DNA of 64,000 bases, from assembly GCA_020724545.1 (NCBI GenBank), contig DYGR01000009.1, positions 1-64,000 of the forward strand. Direction: 5' to 3'. Each line of letters begins with the position of its first letter. Position 1 is the stretch's first letter. The translations under genes and the position numbers were made by a program. This document shows, piece after piece, positions 1 to 8,311 of this stretch. Below the pieces are notes generated by a model. The model was not told the origin of the DNA and searched no databases. It was given only the letters and a program-made list of their open reading frames with translations. The DNA is from Candidatus Methanoperedens nitratireducens (GTDB lineage Archaea; Halobacteriota; Methanosarcinia; Methanosarcinales; Methanoperedenaceae).

Positions 1-2
1 AC

Positions 3-653
3 TTAAAAGCACTGAGCAGGCCAGAAGGCTGGAATGTGGAATTCCTCTCAGATACTGATGATAAAGTGAGGCTGACCACGCTTGATCTGCCAGCGAAAGG
101 CGAGCAGAAGTTCAAGGTAAAAGTCAAACCTTCCCTGAATGCCAGCGACGGCATATACCCTGTACTCGTGGGTGCTGTTAGCGGAGAGAAAAGCGTATCA
201 CAGAAACTTGAAGTCACCGTTAACAAAGGTCTTGAGAAAAGCCAGATACTCAGCGTTTATCCGAGCTACAGCGAGGTAACGCTTAACCCTGGAAGCTCGA
301 CAGAGATCAGGGTTACCCTGAGGAACGGCGGGAATGAGGCTTTAAGCAACGTGCAGCTTGAGATACAGGACGTAAGCGGCATCAGCACCCAGATCAGGAG
401 CTTCGGGACAATAGAAAAACTGGAGGCGGGAGAATCAAGAAGCATCCCTGTTGAGATCACTGCAAGAGCAGATGCAGGCTCAGGGATAAAAGAGATATTC
501 ATGCGTGCCAGGAGCGGCGATGTTCAGGGCGAGGAAAAGAGCATCAAAGTCAATGTTGAAAAATCAGGATCAAGCGGAGTGGCAGGAATCGGGATGGTGC
601 TGCTGGCTGTTGCTGCGCTTGTGTTTATAATACGCAAATTCGGGAGAAGATAA
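3..653 (+). CDS. NEW3/CARDB-like cell-surface protein with C-terminal membrane anchor (5' partial)
   Basis: The frame is open to the left edge of the window, so the N-terminus is missing; a GTG at 36 is internal rather than a real start. Two consecutive immunoglobulin-like beta domains are visible, of the NEW3/CARDB type: the phrase RPEGWNVEFL opens one, and STEIRVTLRNGGNEAL opens the next. The protein ends in one hydrophobic helix (about 20 residues from SGVAGIGMVLL) followed by basic residues RKFGRR, which is a stop-transfer anchor with the bulk outside the cell. It sits 3 bases before an ABC ATPase, so it probably forms part of an exporter operon, perhaps as the extracellular domain of the same transport system. 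Function inferred only from fold and context. Confidence 0.7.
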   Translation, partial: LKALSRPEGWNVEFLSDTDDKVRLTTLDLPAKGEQKFKVKVKPSLNASDGIYPVLVGAVSGEKSVSQKLEVTVNKGLEKSQILSVYPSYSEVTLNPGSSTEIRVTLRNGGNEALSNVQLEIQDVSGISTQIRSFGTIEKLEAGESRSIPVEITARADAGSGIKEIFMRARSGDVQGEEKSIKVNVEKSGSSGVAGIGMVLLAVAALVFIIRKFGRR

Positions 654-656
654 AAT

Positions 657-1622
657 ATGGATGCAGAAAAAGAAAAAAATGAAAATATCATAGAAACAAT
701 AGATCTTACCAAGCGATTTGGTAAGAAAAATGAGATTACTGCAGTGGATTCGCTTAACCTTAGCGTTAAAAAGGGCGAGGTCTTTGGCTTTGTGGGACCT
801 AACGGTGCAGGCAAGACCACAACAATGAAGATGCTGATAGGCTTGCTTGAGCCTACAGGCGGCTCTGGCAGGGTAGCAGGCTTTGACATTGTGAGAGAGG
901 TCATTAAGATAAGGGAAGCCACGGGCGTTTTGCCTGAACCTGCTGGCTTCTATGATAATCTCACCGCAAGGCAGAACCTGAGGTTCTATGCCAAGCTCTA
1001 CGACATCGATGAAAAGACAAGAGAGAAGCGGATCGTTGACCTGCTGGAACTGGTGGGTCTTGAGCGTGCCATAGACCAGAGAACCGGCGGGTTCTCTACT
1101 GGCATGAGAAAGCGCTTTGGTCTTGCCCAGGCGCTGATAAACGAGCCAGGTGTTCTTTTCCTGGATGAGCCTACAAGCGGAATAGATCCATTAGGTGCAC
1201 AGATGATGCGGGATTTGATCAAGAAGCTCAGCAAGGATAAGGGTGTGACGGTGTTCCTGAGCAGTCACAGCATGGCTGAGGTGGAGGAGATATGCGACAG
1301 GATAGGCGTTATAGCAAGGGGCAGGCTTCTTGCCGTGGGTACGGTGGAGGAACTCAGGGATAAGGTGAGAGAAAAAGAAGGAGTAAGATACTCACTTGAG
1401 GTACAGGACTTGCCGGTGCAGAGGGTTATGGAGGGATTGAAGGGAGTGAGCGGTGTGCGCTCTATTGAGGCAGTGAACGGTCATGTCTCGCTGCTGACTG
1501 ATATGGGTGCGCGCATGGAGATAGCGAAGGCGGTGAAATCCATGGGCGGAACCATATCCATGTTCGAGGAGGAGAGAATGGATCTGCAGAGGGTGTTCCT
1601 GAAGCTGATAGAGGCGGCGTAA
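657..1622 (+). CDS. ABC transporter ATP-binding protein
   Basis: ATPase subunit of an ABC exporter. Walker A GPNGAGKT is at residues 47-54, the signature stretch TGGFSTGMRKR at about 141, and Walker B VLFLDEP at about 166, followed by SGIDPLG and the H-loop SSHSM. The C-terminal 90 residues form the accessory domain typical of the CcmA/drug and Na+ exporter group (COG1131). Length 321 residues is normal for the family. The ATG at 657 follows the upstream stop by 3 bases, so translation is coupled to the surface protein before it. No permease follows on this strand within the window, so the permease should lie upstream, outside the left edge. Substrate cannot be told. Confidence 0.92.
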   Translation: MDAEKEKNENIIETIDLTKRFGKKNEITAVDSLNLSVKKGEVFGFVGPNGAGKTTTMKMLIGLLEPTGGSGRVAGFDIVREVIKIREATGVLPEPAGFYDNLTARQNLRFYAKLYDIDEKTREKRIVDLLELVGLERAIDQRTGGFSTGMRKRFGLAQALINEPGVLFLDEPTSGIDPLGAQMMRDLIKKLSKDKGVTVFLSSHSMAEVEEICDRIGVIARGRLLAVGTVEELRDKVREKEGVRYSLEVQDLPVQRVMEGLKGVSGVRSIEAVNGHVSLLTDMGARMEIAKAVKSMGGTISMFEEERMDLQRVFLKLIEAA

Positions 1623-1674
1623 TGGCTAATGAAATAATGAGGTAATTTATGAAAAAAAATAAAAATTTAACATT

Positions 1675-1687
1675 GCGCTCAGAGCGC
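1675..1687. terminator. Short GC hairpin between convergent genes
   Basis: GCGCT-CAG-AGCGC is a perfect inverted repeat placed between the end of the ABC ATPase gene and the stop of tyrA on the other strand, next to an A/T-rich run. It could serve as a bidirectional transcription end, but archaeal termination mostly relies on oligo-T, so this is a weak call. Confidence 0.35.
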
Positions 1688-1688
1688 C

Positions 1689-2990
1689 TTACCTTATAGT
1701 ACACCCGATCCCCCGCAGAAGCGTCTCAACGTTCTGCTGTATGCCTGCCGCATCACAATCCCCATATATCGTTATACGGTATGTAATGCTTATAGTGTTT
1801 TGTTTGTTATAAACATCAATTATATCAGCAGAGATTACTCCATCTGACCTGCTGACCACGTTTCTTATAATCTGCGGATCAGAGCCATGTGGAATGAATA
1901 CAGATATATCGCGTATCACGCTTCTCAGGGCAGTGGCTTTCCATGCCAGCAGTTCTTTCTCATCCAAAAGCCTTACATTCTCTATTAGAAGCTCTGCAGT
2001 CTTTCCACCTCGCTCTAAAATAACCGTCCTGGGAGTTACTTTTTTAATAATCCCGAAGTGGATTACGCCTGAGTATATGTGCTTGAGCGCACGCTCATAT
2101 CCTATGGAGCGAACGAGTTCCTCATGCTCTGCTATTTTAGTGCCTATTAATTTTTCTGATCGCCGGAGTGCAGATTCTGTATCACCGAAATGAGATGAGG
2201 CTTTCTTCATGAGATCCACAAAACCTTCAATATCCCTCTCTCTGACAATCTCTGCCATGAGATTGCACCGGTTAATATAGGCCTTATGTACCCCTGCTAC
2301 CTCTGGGTTCATCTGTATCATCGCATATAGATATGGGTTCTGGGCAAGTATCCTTCCAACAAGATCCAGCATAATATCATACATCGGGCTCATGAATCTC
2401 CTGGATTGTGCCACATCGAACTCAAGCTCACTGAAAACAGAACCAATCGAGATATAGGCAAAATGGGTAAGACCCTGGACAACAGCCATCATTTTATCAT
2501 GCTGCACGGCACCCATTACCTCTATATGTGCGCCATTATCCTCATACAGGCCCCTGATCACAGGAAACCACCTGGAAGACCTTCCCTCAATCGGAGTGAA
2601 GATCACGATCTGGCCCCTTATGTCAGGTATTGAAGGCCCGAACATGGGATGCGTCCCCAGGATCTCAACATCCAAAGGCGCATACTTCCTCATGGCTTCA
2701 ATTGGTCCTGTTTTAATTGATGTGATATCCATGAGTAAGCTCTCTGGAGGCATTTTTGGGGCTATTTCCTCTATGGTCTTTTCTGTGATATTGATAGGAA
2801 CCGAGATCATTACGATGTCGCTTGTCATTATCTCTCTATCAAGGTCATCTGCAAATTGAACGCCAAGCTCTTGCGCAATCTCTTTTTTCTGATTTATTCC
2901 CCAGATTACGACATCAAAACCATGTTTTTTATAAAATTTAGCAAACCAGCGGCCGGTTTCACCCGTCCCGCCGACTATCAGTATTTTCAA
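1689..2990 (-). CDS. tyrA: Prephenate dehydrogenase, archaeal type with extra C-terminal domain
   Basis: NAD(P)-dependent oxidative decarboxylation of prephenate in tyrosine synthesis. The N-terminus has a Rossmann motif (ILIVGGTGETG) and the TyrA core phrases THPMFGP and QGLTHFAY are present. The protein is 433 residues, longer than the roughly 280-residue catalytic core; the last 80 or so residues look like a small alpha/beta regulatory domain, but no chorismate mutase or prephenate dehydratase fusion is evident. It overlaps aroE by 4 bases (ATGA), so both shikimate-pathway genes are translated from one transcript, aroE first. Assignment to TyrA is firm; the role of the C-terminal domain is unknown. 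Confidence 0.9.
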   Translation of the reverse strand: MKILIVGGTGETGRWFAKFYKKHGFDVVIWGINQKKEIAQELGVQFADDLDREIMTSDIVMISVPINITEKTIEEIAPKMPPESLLMDITSIKTGPIEAMRKYAPLDVEILGTHPMFGPSIPDIRGQIVIFTPIEGRSSRWFPVIRGLYEDNGAHIEVMGAVQHDKMMAVVQGLTHFAYISIGSVFSELEFDVAQSRRFMSPMYDIMLDLVGRILAQNPYLYAMIQMNPEVAGVHKAYINRCNLMAEIVRERDIEGFVDLMKKASSHFGDTESALRRSEKLIGTKIAEHEELVRSIGYERALKHIYSGVIHFGIIKKVTPRTVILERGGKTAELLIENVRLLDEKELLAWKATALRSVIRDISVFIPHGSDPQIIRNVVSRSDGVISADIIDVYNKQNTISITYRITIYGDCDAAGIQQNVETLLRGIGCTIR

Positions 2991-3802
2991 CTCAGTCTCT
3001 CCCTCACAGCTTCTTCCATTACATCAACTGGCGGTGCACATCCCGTCCAGATTTTGAATGCCTCAGCTCCCTGATACACGAGCATCATCACGCCATCGAT
3101 AGTTTTTGCACCGGCTTTTTTTGCCTCCTGAAGCAGCATGGTATTGATGGGATTATACACAATATCGAAAACAACAAGGTTCTTATGCATCATATCCGAG
3201 GTTACTATTGTTTCGGATATTTTTGGAGACATGCCAACGGCAGTTGAGTTTATGAGAATATCACAATTCTGGATCTGGTTTTTCAGGTCATCAAGGCTGC
3301 AGGCAGTGGATCTTCCAACCCGGCTCACTTCACCTGCAAGAGCCTCTGCCCGCTCAACTGTTCTGTTGGCAATAGTTACGCTGGCGCCATCCTTTGCAAG
3401 CTGGAATGCAATCGCTCTGGCTGCGCCGCCTGCACCCAGGAGCAGCACCTCCTTTCCTTTGATCTCAATCCCGCTTCCTGTAAGTGCCATCCTGGCCCCG
3501 ACACCATCCGTGTTATAGCCAGTGATCCCTTTTTTGAAATCAACAGTATTCACAGCGCCTATCTGTTTTGCAGGGTCTGCTGGATCAACTATTTCAAGTG
3601 CTTTCTCCTTTAGTGGTATCGTGAGGTTCAGTCCTCCGAATCCAAGGGCATAAGCTCCATGTATCGCATTGTACAGATTATCCTTATTCACCCTGAATGC
3701 ATGGTATTCGCAGTCCATGCCGAGTGCTCTGAAGGCTGCGTTGTGCATAACAGGCGAAAGGCTGTGGGATACAGGGTCACCAAGAACGCCGAATAGCTTC
3801 AT
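2987..3802 (-). CDS. aroE: Shikimate dehydrogenase
   Basis: Reduces 3-dehydroshikimate to shikimate with NADPH. The shikimate-binding N-terminus (GVLGDPVSHSLSPVMHNAAF) and the motif NLTIPLKE with its catalytic lysine are present; the dinucleotide-binding loop is LLGAGGAARA, followed by NRTVERA. The 271-residue length is standard. First gene of a two-gene operon with tyrA, which starts within its last codon. Confidence 0.96.
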   Translation of the reverse strand: MKLFGVLGDPVSHSLSPVMHNAAFRALGMDCEYHAFRVNKDNLYNAIHGAYALGFGGLNLTIPLKEKALEIVDPADPAKQIGAVNTVDFKKGITGYNTDGVGARMALTGSGIEIKGKEVLLLGAGGAARAIAFQLAKDGASVTIANRTVERAEALAGEVSRVGRSTACSLDDLKNQIQNCDILINSTAVGMSPKISETIVTSDMMHKNLVVFDIVYNPINTMLLQEAKKAGAKTIDGVMMLVYQGAEAFKIWTGCAPPVDVMEEAVRERLS

Positions 3803-3825
3803 GCTATCTTAATTATTGGTGGTGG

Positions 3826-4059
3826 TTAAAAGTATTTTGATATCACCTGGCCTGATGATCTTTTTTCCTTCCTCTCCCTCTCGATCCTGAGCAGGACCTC
3901 TTTTGCGCTCATGGAATAGAATTCCTCTTCGCATTCACAACACTTTACATAGGGTTCAGATCCCCGGTGGGCGAAGACATGGAAGTAAAAGTTATTTATA
4001 TCACTGTTTCCGCATACTTCGCAGGGTACGAATTCCTGTATTATTTCCTGGATTCTCAT
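3826..4059 (-). CDS. Small zinc-ribbon protein of unknown function
   Basis: 77 residues with two knuckles, CEVCGNSD and KCCECEEEF, spaced as in a single zinc ribbon, followed by a charged helix ending in RERKEKRSS. It lies 23 bases upstream of aroE on the same strand and may be cotranscribed. No function is recognisable; a nucleic-acid or protein-binding adaptor is possible. Confidence 0.6.
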   Translation of the reverse strand: MRIQEIIQEFVPCEVCGNSDINNFYFHVFAHRGSEPYVKCCECEEEFYSMSAKEVLLRIERERKEKRSSGQVISKYF

Positions 4060-4290
4060 AGTTTATTCCCCCAAGTTCTTACTGGTATACCGGGCTAAAT
4101 TATTCAGATCTTGAACTCTTAATCTAACCCGACACTCTAATTATCACTTAGTCGTAATAATATAAAAAGATTGCCTTATCGTCGAGACCCTCCACTAATT
4201 CCATACTGAGACGATATCAACCATTAACAGCAGATGGCTGTTATTCATCCTGTCTGAATGCGAGAAATTGACGGATGGTCTCGGGACATA

Positions 4291-4305
4291 CATAAAATAT
4301 AAATG
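4291..4305 (+). promoter_or_regulatory. TATA-like promoter and leader of the rps13 operon
   Basis: The stretch 4060-4392 between divergent genes has no gene. AAAATATAAATGC at about 4294-4306 is a good archaeal TATA element about 90 bases before the S13 start; transcription would begin near 4325-4330. The resulting leader of about 65 nt contains GGCTGCGCCGGCTAAG and GGGGCTAAAGCC, which could pair in part, and ends with the ribosome site AGGAGG at 4381. I see no r-protein autoregulatory motif I can name. Confidence 0.5.
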
Positions 4306-4392
4306 CTATGTGAGAGTATAATATTAGCCCCAAGATACAAGATATGGGCTGCGCCGGCTAAGTTCCGGGGCTAAAGCCACAGGAGGAAATCT

Positions 4393-5082
4393 ATGGCTAA
4401 AAAGGAAGAACCAACAAAAGTAAAAGAGACAACACAAGAGACCCAGAAGAAAGAAGTACCCCAAGAGGCAAAGAAAGAGAAGAAACATGAGGGGAAGGGA
4501 GAAGGAAAAGAGCAAGTAAAGAAAGAGCGCAAAGGTGCTCCAAAAGAGGGGAAAAAAGAAGCTCCTAAACCCAAGGAAACAGGACCAGAGATAAGACACA
4601 TTGTGCGTATCGCTGATACAGATCTTGATGGTAAAAAAAGTGTACAGTATGCACTCACAGGAATAAAGGGGATCAACAGGCGCATAGCAGAGATTTTATC
4701 AATTAATTCAGGTCTTGACCCCAAGGCCACTGTAGGGTACCTTAATGATGCTGATATAGACAGGTTACAATCTTCAGTGGATAACATAACAACAATCATT
4801 CCGTACTGGATGATGAATAAACAGAATGATCTCATGACAGGCGAGGATAGACATGTTATCGGGACAGATGTGTTATTGAGCCTTAATGAAGATATGAACA
4901 TTATGAAGAAAATGCGCTCATATAAGGGTATGAGACATGAGAGGGGCCTTAAAGTACGTGGTCAGCGCACCAGATCAACAGGCAGGAAAGGCAGGACTGT
5001 AGGTGTTACAAGGGCAGCTATTTCAGCTGGTAAAGCAAAAGAGGGAGAGAAGAAAGAAGAGAAAAAGGGAGGGGGTAAGTAA
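4393..5082 (+). CDS. rps13: 30S ribosomal protein S13 with long charged N-terminal extension
   Basis: The S13 body starts near residue 67 ([16 protein letters not shown]) and includes [14 protein letters not shown] and the C-terminal rRNA-binding stretch [19 protein letters not shown]. In front lie about 65 residues made almost wholly of Lys, Glu, Gln, Pro and Gly, and the tail also ends in a Lys/Glu/Gly run ([12 protein letters not shown]). At 229 residues it is about 70 residues longer than usual archaeal S13. The ATG at 4393 has the ribosome site AGGAGG 8 bases upstream, so the extension is translated, not a start-calling error. It overlaps rps4 by one base (TAATG). Confidence 0.95.
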   Translation: MAKKEEPTKVKETTQETQKKEVPQEAKKEKKHEGKGEGKEQVKKERKGAPKEGKKEAPKPKETGPEIRHIVRIADTDLDGKKSVQYALTGIKGINRRIAEILSINSGLDPKATVGYLNDADIDRLQSSVDNITTIIPYWMMNKQNDLMTGEDRHVIGTDVLLSLNEDMNIMKKMRSYKGMRHERGLKVRGQRTRSTGRKGRTVGVTRAAISAGKAKEGEKKEEKKGGGK

Positions 5083-5681
5083 TGGGATACCCGGGAAAAG
5101 ACAGAAAATCGTATGATACACCAAAACACCCATGGCAAGCGGCCAGAATGGCATCAGAGGTCGAACTCGTGAAGAGGTACGGCCTGCGAAATAGAAAAGA
5201 GGTCTGGAAGACCCACAGCAGCCTTAAGAATTACAGGGAACTGGCAAGAAAACTGCTTGCAGAGAGTGCAAAAGGAAAACTTGCAGGCAATGTGAAAACA
5301 GATTCTGATAATATCCTGAACCGGCTGAAGCGATACGGCCTGTTGAAAACTGATGCAGGGCTTGATGACATCCTCTCGCTGGATGTGACCAATTTTCTTG
5401 AGCGAAGGCTTCAGACACAGGTGCAAAAACAGGGGCTTGCCAATACTGTAAAACAGGCACGGCAGTTCATTGTGCATGGGCACATCTCCGTGGGAGGCAG
5501 GAAGGTTACTGTTCCAGGTTATCTTGTTTCTATGGATGAGGAACTGCAGATAGATTACTATGGCAGCTCACCCTTATTCGGTGAGGGGCATCCCTCAAGG
5601 CCTGCACAGGTCGTAAAAGGCATGGTGCAGGAAACAGCAAAACCTGCGCAGACGGCCAGTGAGACAAAAATGGAGGCTTAA
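5082..5681 (+). CDS. rps4: 30S ribosomal protein S4
   Basis: Archaeal S4: N-terminal region [12 protein letters not shown] and [18 protein letters not shown], then an S4 RNA-binding domain ([33 protein letters not shown]). S4 nucleates assembly of the small subunit by binding the 5' domain of 16S rRNA. Length 199 residues is a little over normal because of a polar tail after residue 170. It sits between rps13 and rps11 as in most archaea. Confidence 0.97.
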   Translation: MGYPGKDRKSYDTPKHPWQAARMASEVELVKRYGLRNRKEVWKTHSSLKNYRELARKLLAESAKGKLAGNVKTDSDNILNRLKRYGLLKTDAGLDDILSLDVTNFLERRLQTQVQKQGLANTVKQARQFIVHGHISVGGRKVTVPGYLVSMDEELQIDYYGSSPLFGEGHPSRPAQVVKGMVQETAKPAQTASETKMEA

Positions 5682-5683
5682 CA

Positions 5684-6064
5684 ATGGCAACTGAGAAATG
5701 GGGTGTAGCCCATATATATTCATCGTTTAACAATACCCTGATAACTGTTACTGATTTAACAGGGGCTGAAACAATATCAAAGATAAGCGGCGGCATGGTA
5801 ACAAAGGCCGCCAGAGAAGAGAGTTCACCGTATACTGCTATGCAGATGGCTACCCAGATTGCAGATAAGATACGGGATAAGGGAGTTATAGGAATACATA
5901 TAAAGGTAAGGGCACCTGGAGGAAATATGCAGCGAAGCCCTGGACCTGGAGCCCAGGCAGCTATCCGGGCTTTTGCCCGTGCCGGAATTAAGATAGGACG
6001 TATCGAGGATGTGACGCCGATCCCACATGATGGTACGAAAGCTAAAAAAGGAAGGCGTGTATAA
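5684..6064 (+). CDS. rps11: 30S ribosomal protein S11
   Basis: Platform protein of the small subunit. Diagnostic stretches are [37 protein letters not shown] and [14 protein letters not shown], ending KKGRRV. 126 residues, as expected. Two bases separate it from rps4. The final 22 bases are repeated almost exactly in the gap before rpoD (see findings). Confidence 0.98.
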   Translation: MATEKWGVAHIYSSFNNTLITVTDLTGAETISKISGGMVTKAAREESSPYTAMQMATQIADKIRDKGVIGIHIKVRAPGGNMQRSPGPGAQAAIRAFARAGIKIGRIEDVTPIPHDGTKAKKGRRV

Positions 6065-6105
6065 AGTATAGAAAATTAAAAAAGAAAGGCGTGTATAAAA
6101 TAAAT

Positions 6106-6897
6106 ATGGATATAGACATAATTGAATTATCTGAACGCAAAGCCAGGTTTGTTCTATCTGGTGTTTCTGCGGCATTTGCCAATGCGCTAAGACGTAGCAT
6201 ACTTGCAGAGGTTCCAGTATTGGCTATTGCCGATGTGAATATCTATGATAATACATCTGTTCTGTTCGATGAGCAGCTTGCTTTAAGATTGGGACTTATA
6301 CCACTTAAGGCTGACACCAAAAAATATGTACTTCCAGAGGAATGTACCTGCCATGGCCAGGGATGCCCCTTATGTCAGGTCTCATTGACCCTGAGTGCTG
6401 AAGGCCCGAATGTGGTATACTCTGGTGATATGGTATCGACAGACCCTGATGTACGCCCGACGGATGCGACAATACCTATTGTAGAACTTAAAGAAAAACA
6501 TAAGGTCGTGGTTGAATCTATAGCAAGACTCGGAATAGGAACAGGTAAAAGCCACAGCAAATGGCAGGCTGGTATAGCAAGCGGATACAAGAATATGCCT
6601 GTTCTGACGATCGGAGATTGCGATGGATGCGGCAAATGCATAGAGCTATGTCCCCGCAGTATTCTCAAATTGAGCGGGGGCAATGTCAGTGTCACAGACG
6701 TGATAGAGTGTTCGATATGCAGAATATGCGAGGAAGCATGTGATATGAGCTCAATTTCCGTGAGCTATGATCCTGAATCCTTTGTGATGACCTTTGAAAC
6801 AAGCGGTTCTATGACAGCGGCTGAGCTTGCTATCGAGGCTGCAGATAGTATTAAGAAAAGGGCAGGACAATTAGGCGAGATACTTAATACGTTCTGA
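6106..6897 (+). CDS. rpoD: DNA-directed RNA polymerase subunit D with two [4Fe-4S] binding motifs
   Basis: Archaeal homologue of bacterial alpha and eukaryotic Rpb3, which with subunit L seeds polymerase assembly. The N-terminal alpha-like part (FVLSGVSAAFANALRRSILAEVP) is followed by an inserted ferredoxin-like domain with CDGCGKCIELCP and CSICRICEEAC, each a full four-cysteine set, so two clusters are expected, as described for Methanosarcina. I start it at the ATG at 6106 (MDIDIIELSERK); an upstream in-frame GTG at 6091 lies inside the duplicated rps11 tail and is less likely. Last gene of the operon in this window, followed by a hairpin. Confidence 0.95.
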   Translation: MDIDIIELSERKARFVLSGVSAAFANALRRSILAEVPVLAIADVNIYDNTSVLFDEQLALRLGLIPLKADTKKYVLPEECTCHGQGCPLCQVSLTLSAEGPNVVYSGDMVSTDPDVRPTDATIPIVELKEKHKVVVESIARLGIGTGKSHSKWQAGIASGYKNMPVLTIGDCDGCGKCIELCPRSILKLSGGNVSVTDVIECSICRICEEACDMSSISVSYDPESFVMTFETSGSMTAAELAIEAADSIKKRAGQLGEILNTF

Positions 6898-6898
6898 T

Positions 6899-6925
6899 AA
6901 AAGAGGTGATTACCTTACCTCTTTT
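6899..6925 (+). terminator. Hairpin directly after rpoD
   Basis: AAAAGAGGT and ACCTCTTTT form a perfect 9-base inverted repeat around a 9-base loop, beginning 2 bases after the rpoD stop codon and ending in a T run. The position and symmetry fit a transcription end or an RNA-stabilising hairpin for the ribosomal operon. Confidence 0.55.
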
Positions 6926-6995
6926 ACCGGGGCTAAAATATATCATATGGTTCTGCTATAAGGGATAGTGTTCTCAAAGGCGCATACATCATATT

Positions 6996-7080
6996 GCGAG
7001 GGTTGCCCAGTCAGGTCAAAGGCGCCAGCTTGAGGGGCTGGTCTCGTAGGAGTTCGTGGGTTCGAATCCCATCCCTCGCA
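6996..7080 (+). tRNA. tRNA-Leu (anticodon GAG)
   Basis: Acceptor stem GCGAGGG (6996-7002) pairs with CCCTCGC (7073-7079), with discriminator A at 7080. The anticodon stem CCAGC/GCTGG encloses the loop TTGAGGG, so the anticodon is GAG. A long variable arm (TCTCGTAGGAGTTC) marks it as a class II tRNA, and the T arm is GTGGG-TTCGAAT-CCCAT. No intron and no encoded CCA. Confidence 0.95.
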
Positions 7081-7520
7081 TTACTAATTTTATCGAACTA
7101 TTACCATCACCTTTACATGCTCGTTTACCATATGGTGATATGCAAGGACTGATAGACCTAATACACCACAAAAAACGTCCATCTTTTCAGTCCTTGCGGC
7201 TCAACCTCAAAGCAGGCTCACAGGTAGAAATAGAGCTGTTAATACCGAATCTTGAGGAAATGAAATAAGCCCTTTTTGGATTAGGAAAATAGGAAGTTTT
7301 AATAATATAGAGGTATAACGTAGAATACGGGAGTTTATAACCTAATAGTATCAGTATTATAAAACAGAAAACAATATATATACAAACACATATTATCATT
7401 ATGCTGATTATAATTTATAACAAATTATGTAGAAAGTTTTAAATACTACTATGAAAGGGATAGTTCATTTTGAACTACTTGCATATTGTATGGTTAAAGA
7501 TATAGAGGAGGTAGAAAAGA
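7081..7520 (+). other. Gap after tRNA-Leu with an 11-base inverted repeat and a doubtful 42-codon frame
   Basis: GCAAGGACTGA at 7142-7152 and TCAGTCCTTGC at 7187-7197 form a perfect inverted repeat around 34 bases. The same stretch holds an open frame from the ATG at 7140 to 7268 (starts MQGLIDLIHHKK, ends PNLEEMK) that I cannot match to a family. It may be a tiny gene, a gene remnant or just a structured transcript. The rest of the gap is AT-rich, with the promoter of the next gene at its right end. Confidence 0.35.
7433..7447 (+). promoter_or_regulatory. TATA-like promoter of the DUF5678-like gene
   Basis: GAAAGTTTTAAATACTAC combines a purine-rich BRE-like start with a TATA element. It lies about 75 bases before the ATG at 7521. 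The ribosome site GAGGAGG is at 7505-7511. Confidence 0.5.
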
Positions 7521-7775
7521 ATGGTTGGACACAAAAAATGGGTTGATTCGGCAGATGAAGAGGCTGACCAGTTGACCGCATTCATGAAGAATGTAGAAGT
7601 AGCAGACACAATCAGAGAAACACACCAAGGCAATTTCGTAGCTATATACGGGCAGGAGGTCGTTGGGTATGATCCCGAATACAGGAGCCTCTTGAATAGT
7701 GTTGTGAGATATCTTGGTGAAAAAGAACTATATGTAGGGTACATACCAAAGAACGAAGAAGTTCTTGTAGTATAA
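7521..7775 (+). CDS. Small DUF5678-like protein
   Basis: 84 residues. The central phrase GNFVAIYGQEVVGYDPEY and the following helix and strand resemble the short DUF5678 type of protein, which in archaea and bacteria is often found beside a small retropepsin-like protein. That is what follows here after a 24-base gap. A strong ribosome site GAGGAGG is 9 bases upstream of the ATG. The biochemical role of these pairs is unknown; a toxin-antitoxin-like or proteolysis adaptor role would be guesswork. Confidence 0.6.
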   Translation: MVGHKKWVDSADEEADQLTAFMKNVEVADTIRETHQGNFVAIYGQEVVGYDPEYRSLLNSVVRYLGEKELYVGYIPKNEEVLVV

Positions 7776-7799
7776 TTCAATCTCAAAAACGGTGAATAA

Positions 7800-8239
7800 T
7801 TGGCAATAATAAAATGTCTTTTACAGGAATTCCCTAGTAGACCCTATGTAGCTTCATGGGTAAACATACCAGGTTATCAGGCTAGGCCAGTTCGTTTTCT
7901 TATAGATACAGGCTCATCCGTAAGTTTTCTCTCTCCGACTGATGCAGAATCGATGGGAATTTTCTTAAATAGATTACCAAGCGCATCGCCCTCTCAACAG
8001 ATATTTAGTATTGGGGGGTAATAGCCAATCATGGGTTAGGAATAATCAGAGAGTATGATTTAAAATTGATAAGTAGTGATAATAGTTGGTATCAAATATA
8101 TGGTGAAAACCTTCTAGTCATAAAACAAGATTACGGATATAAAATTCCTTCTATATTAGGGGTGGATTTTTTGGCTAAAAATAGCTTTAGGTTAGTTTTA
8201 GATCACAATAAGAATTATGTAGAATTGAGCAATCGTTAA
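7800..8239 (+). pseudogene. Retropepsin-like aspartic protease gene interrupted by a frameshift in a G6 tract
   Basis: The first 73 codons (TTG start at 7800) carry the aspartic-protease signature FLIDTGSSVSFLS, with catalytic DTGS, and stop at 8019 directly after six G residues (8013-8018). Reading on in the -1 frame from the last G gives an open frame to the stop at 8237-8239 that includes IPSILGVDFLAKNSF, the usual C-terminal ILG-D-FL element of these small proteases. So one base is missing from the G tract relative to an intact gene of about 146 codons. Causes: real inactivation, a sequencing error in a homopolymer, or a -1 ribosomal slip. The active site is intact in the upstream part. 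The gene pairs with the DUF5678-like gene before it. Confidence 0.75.
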
Positions 8240-8311
8240 ATGGCGCTCTGGCATGATTGAAAACATTGATAAATAAAGCAAACCATTTGCCTTCTGGCGG
8301 GGAAAAGTACC

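Noticed and set aside
4324-4901. Minus-strand frames opposite rps13, rich in Phe/Leu/Ser
   Set aside because: They are complements of the Lys/Glu-rich extension and have no independent support.
7056-7268. A 70-codon frame that begins inside the tRNA-Leu gene
   Set aside because: Its first 8 codons are the tRNA T arm and acceptor stem, so the start is false; only the shorter frame from 7140 is kept as doubtful.
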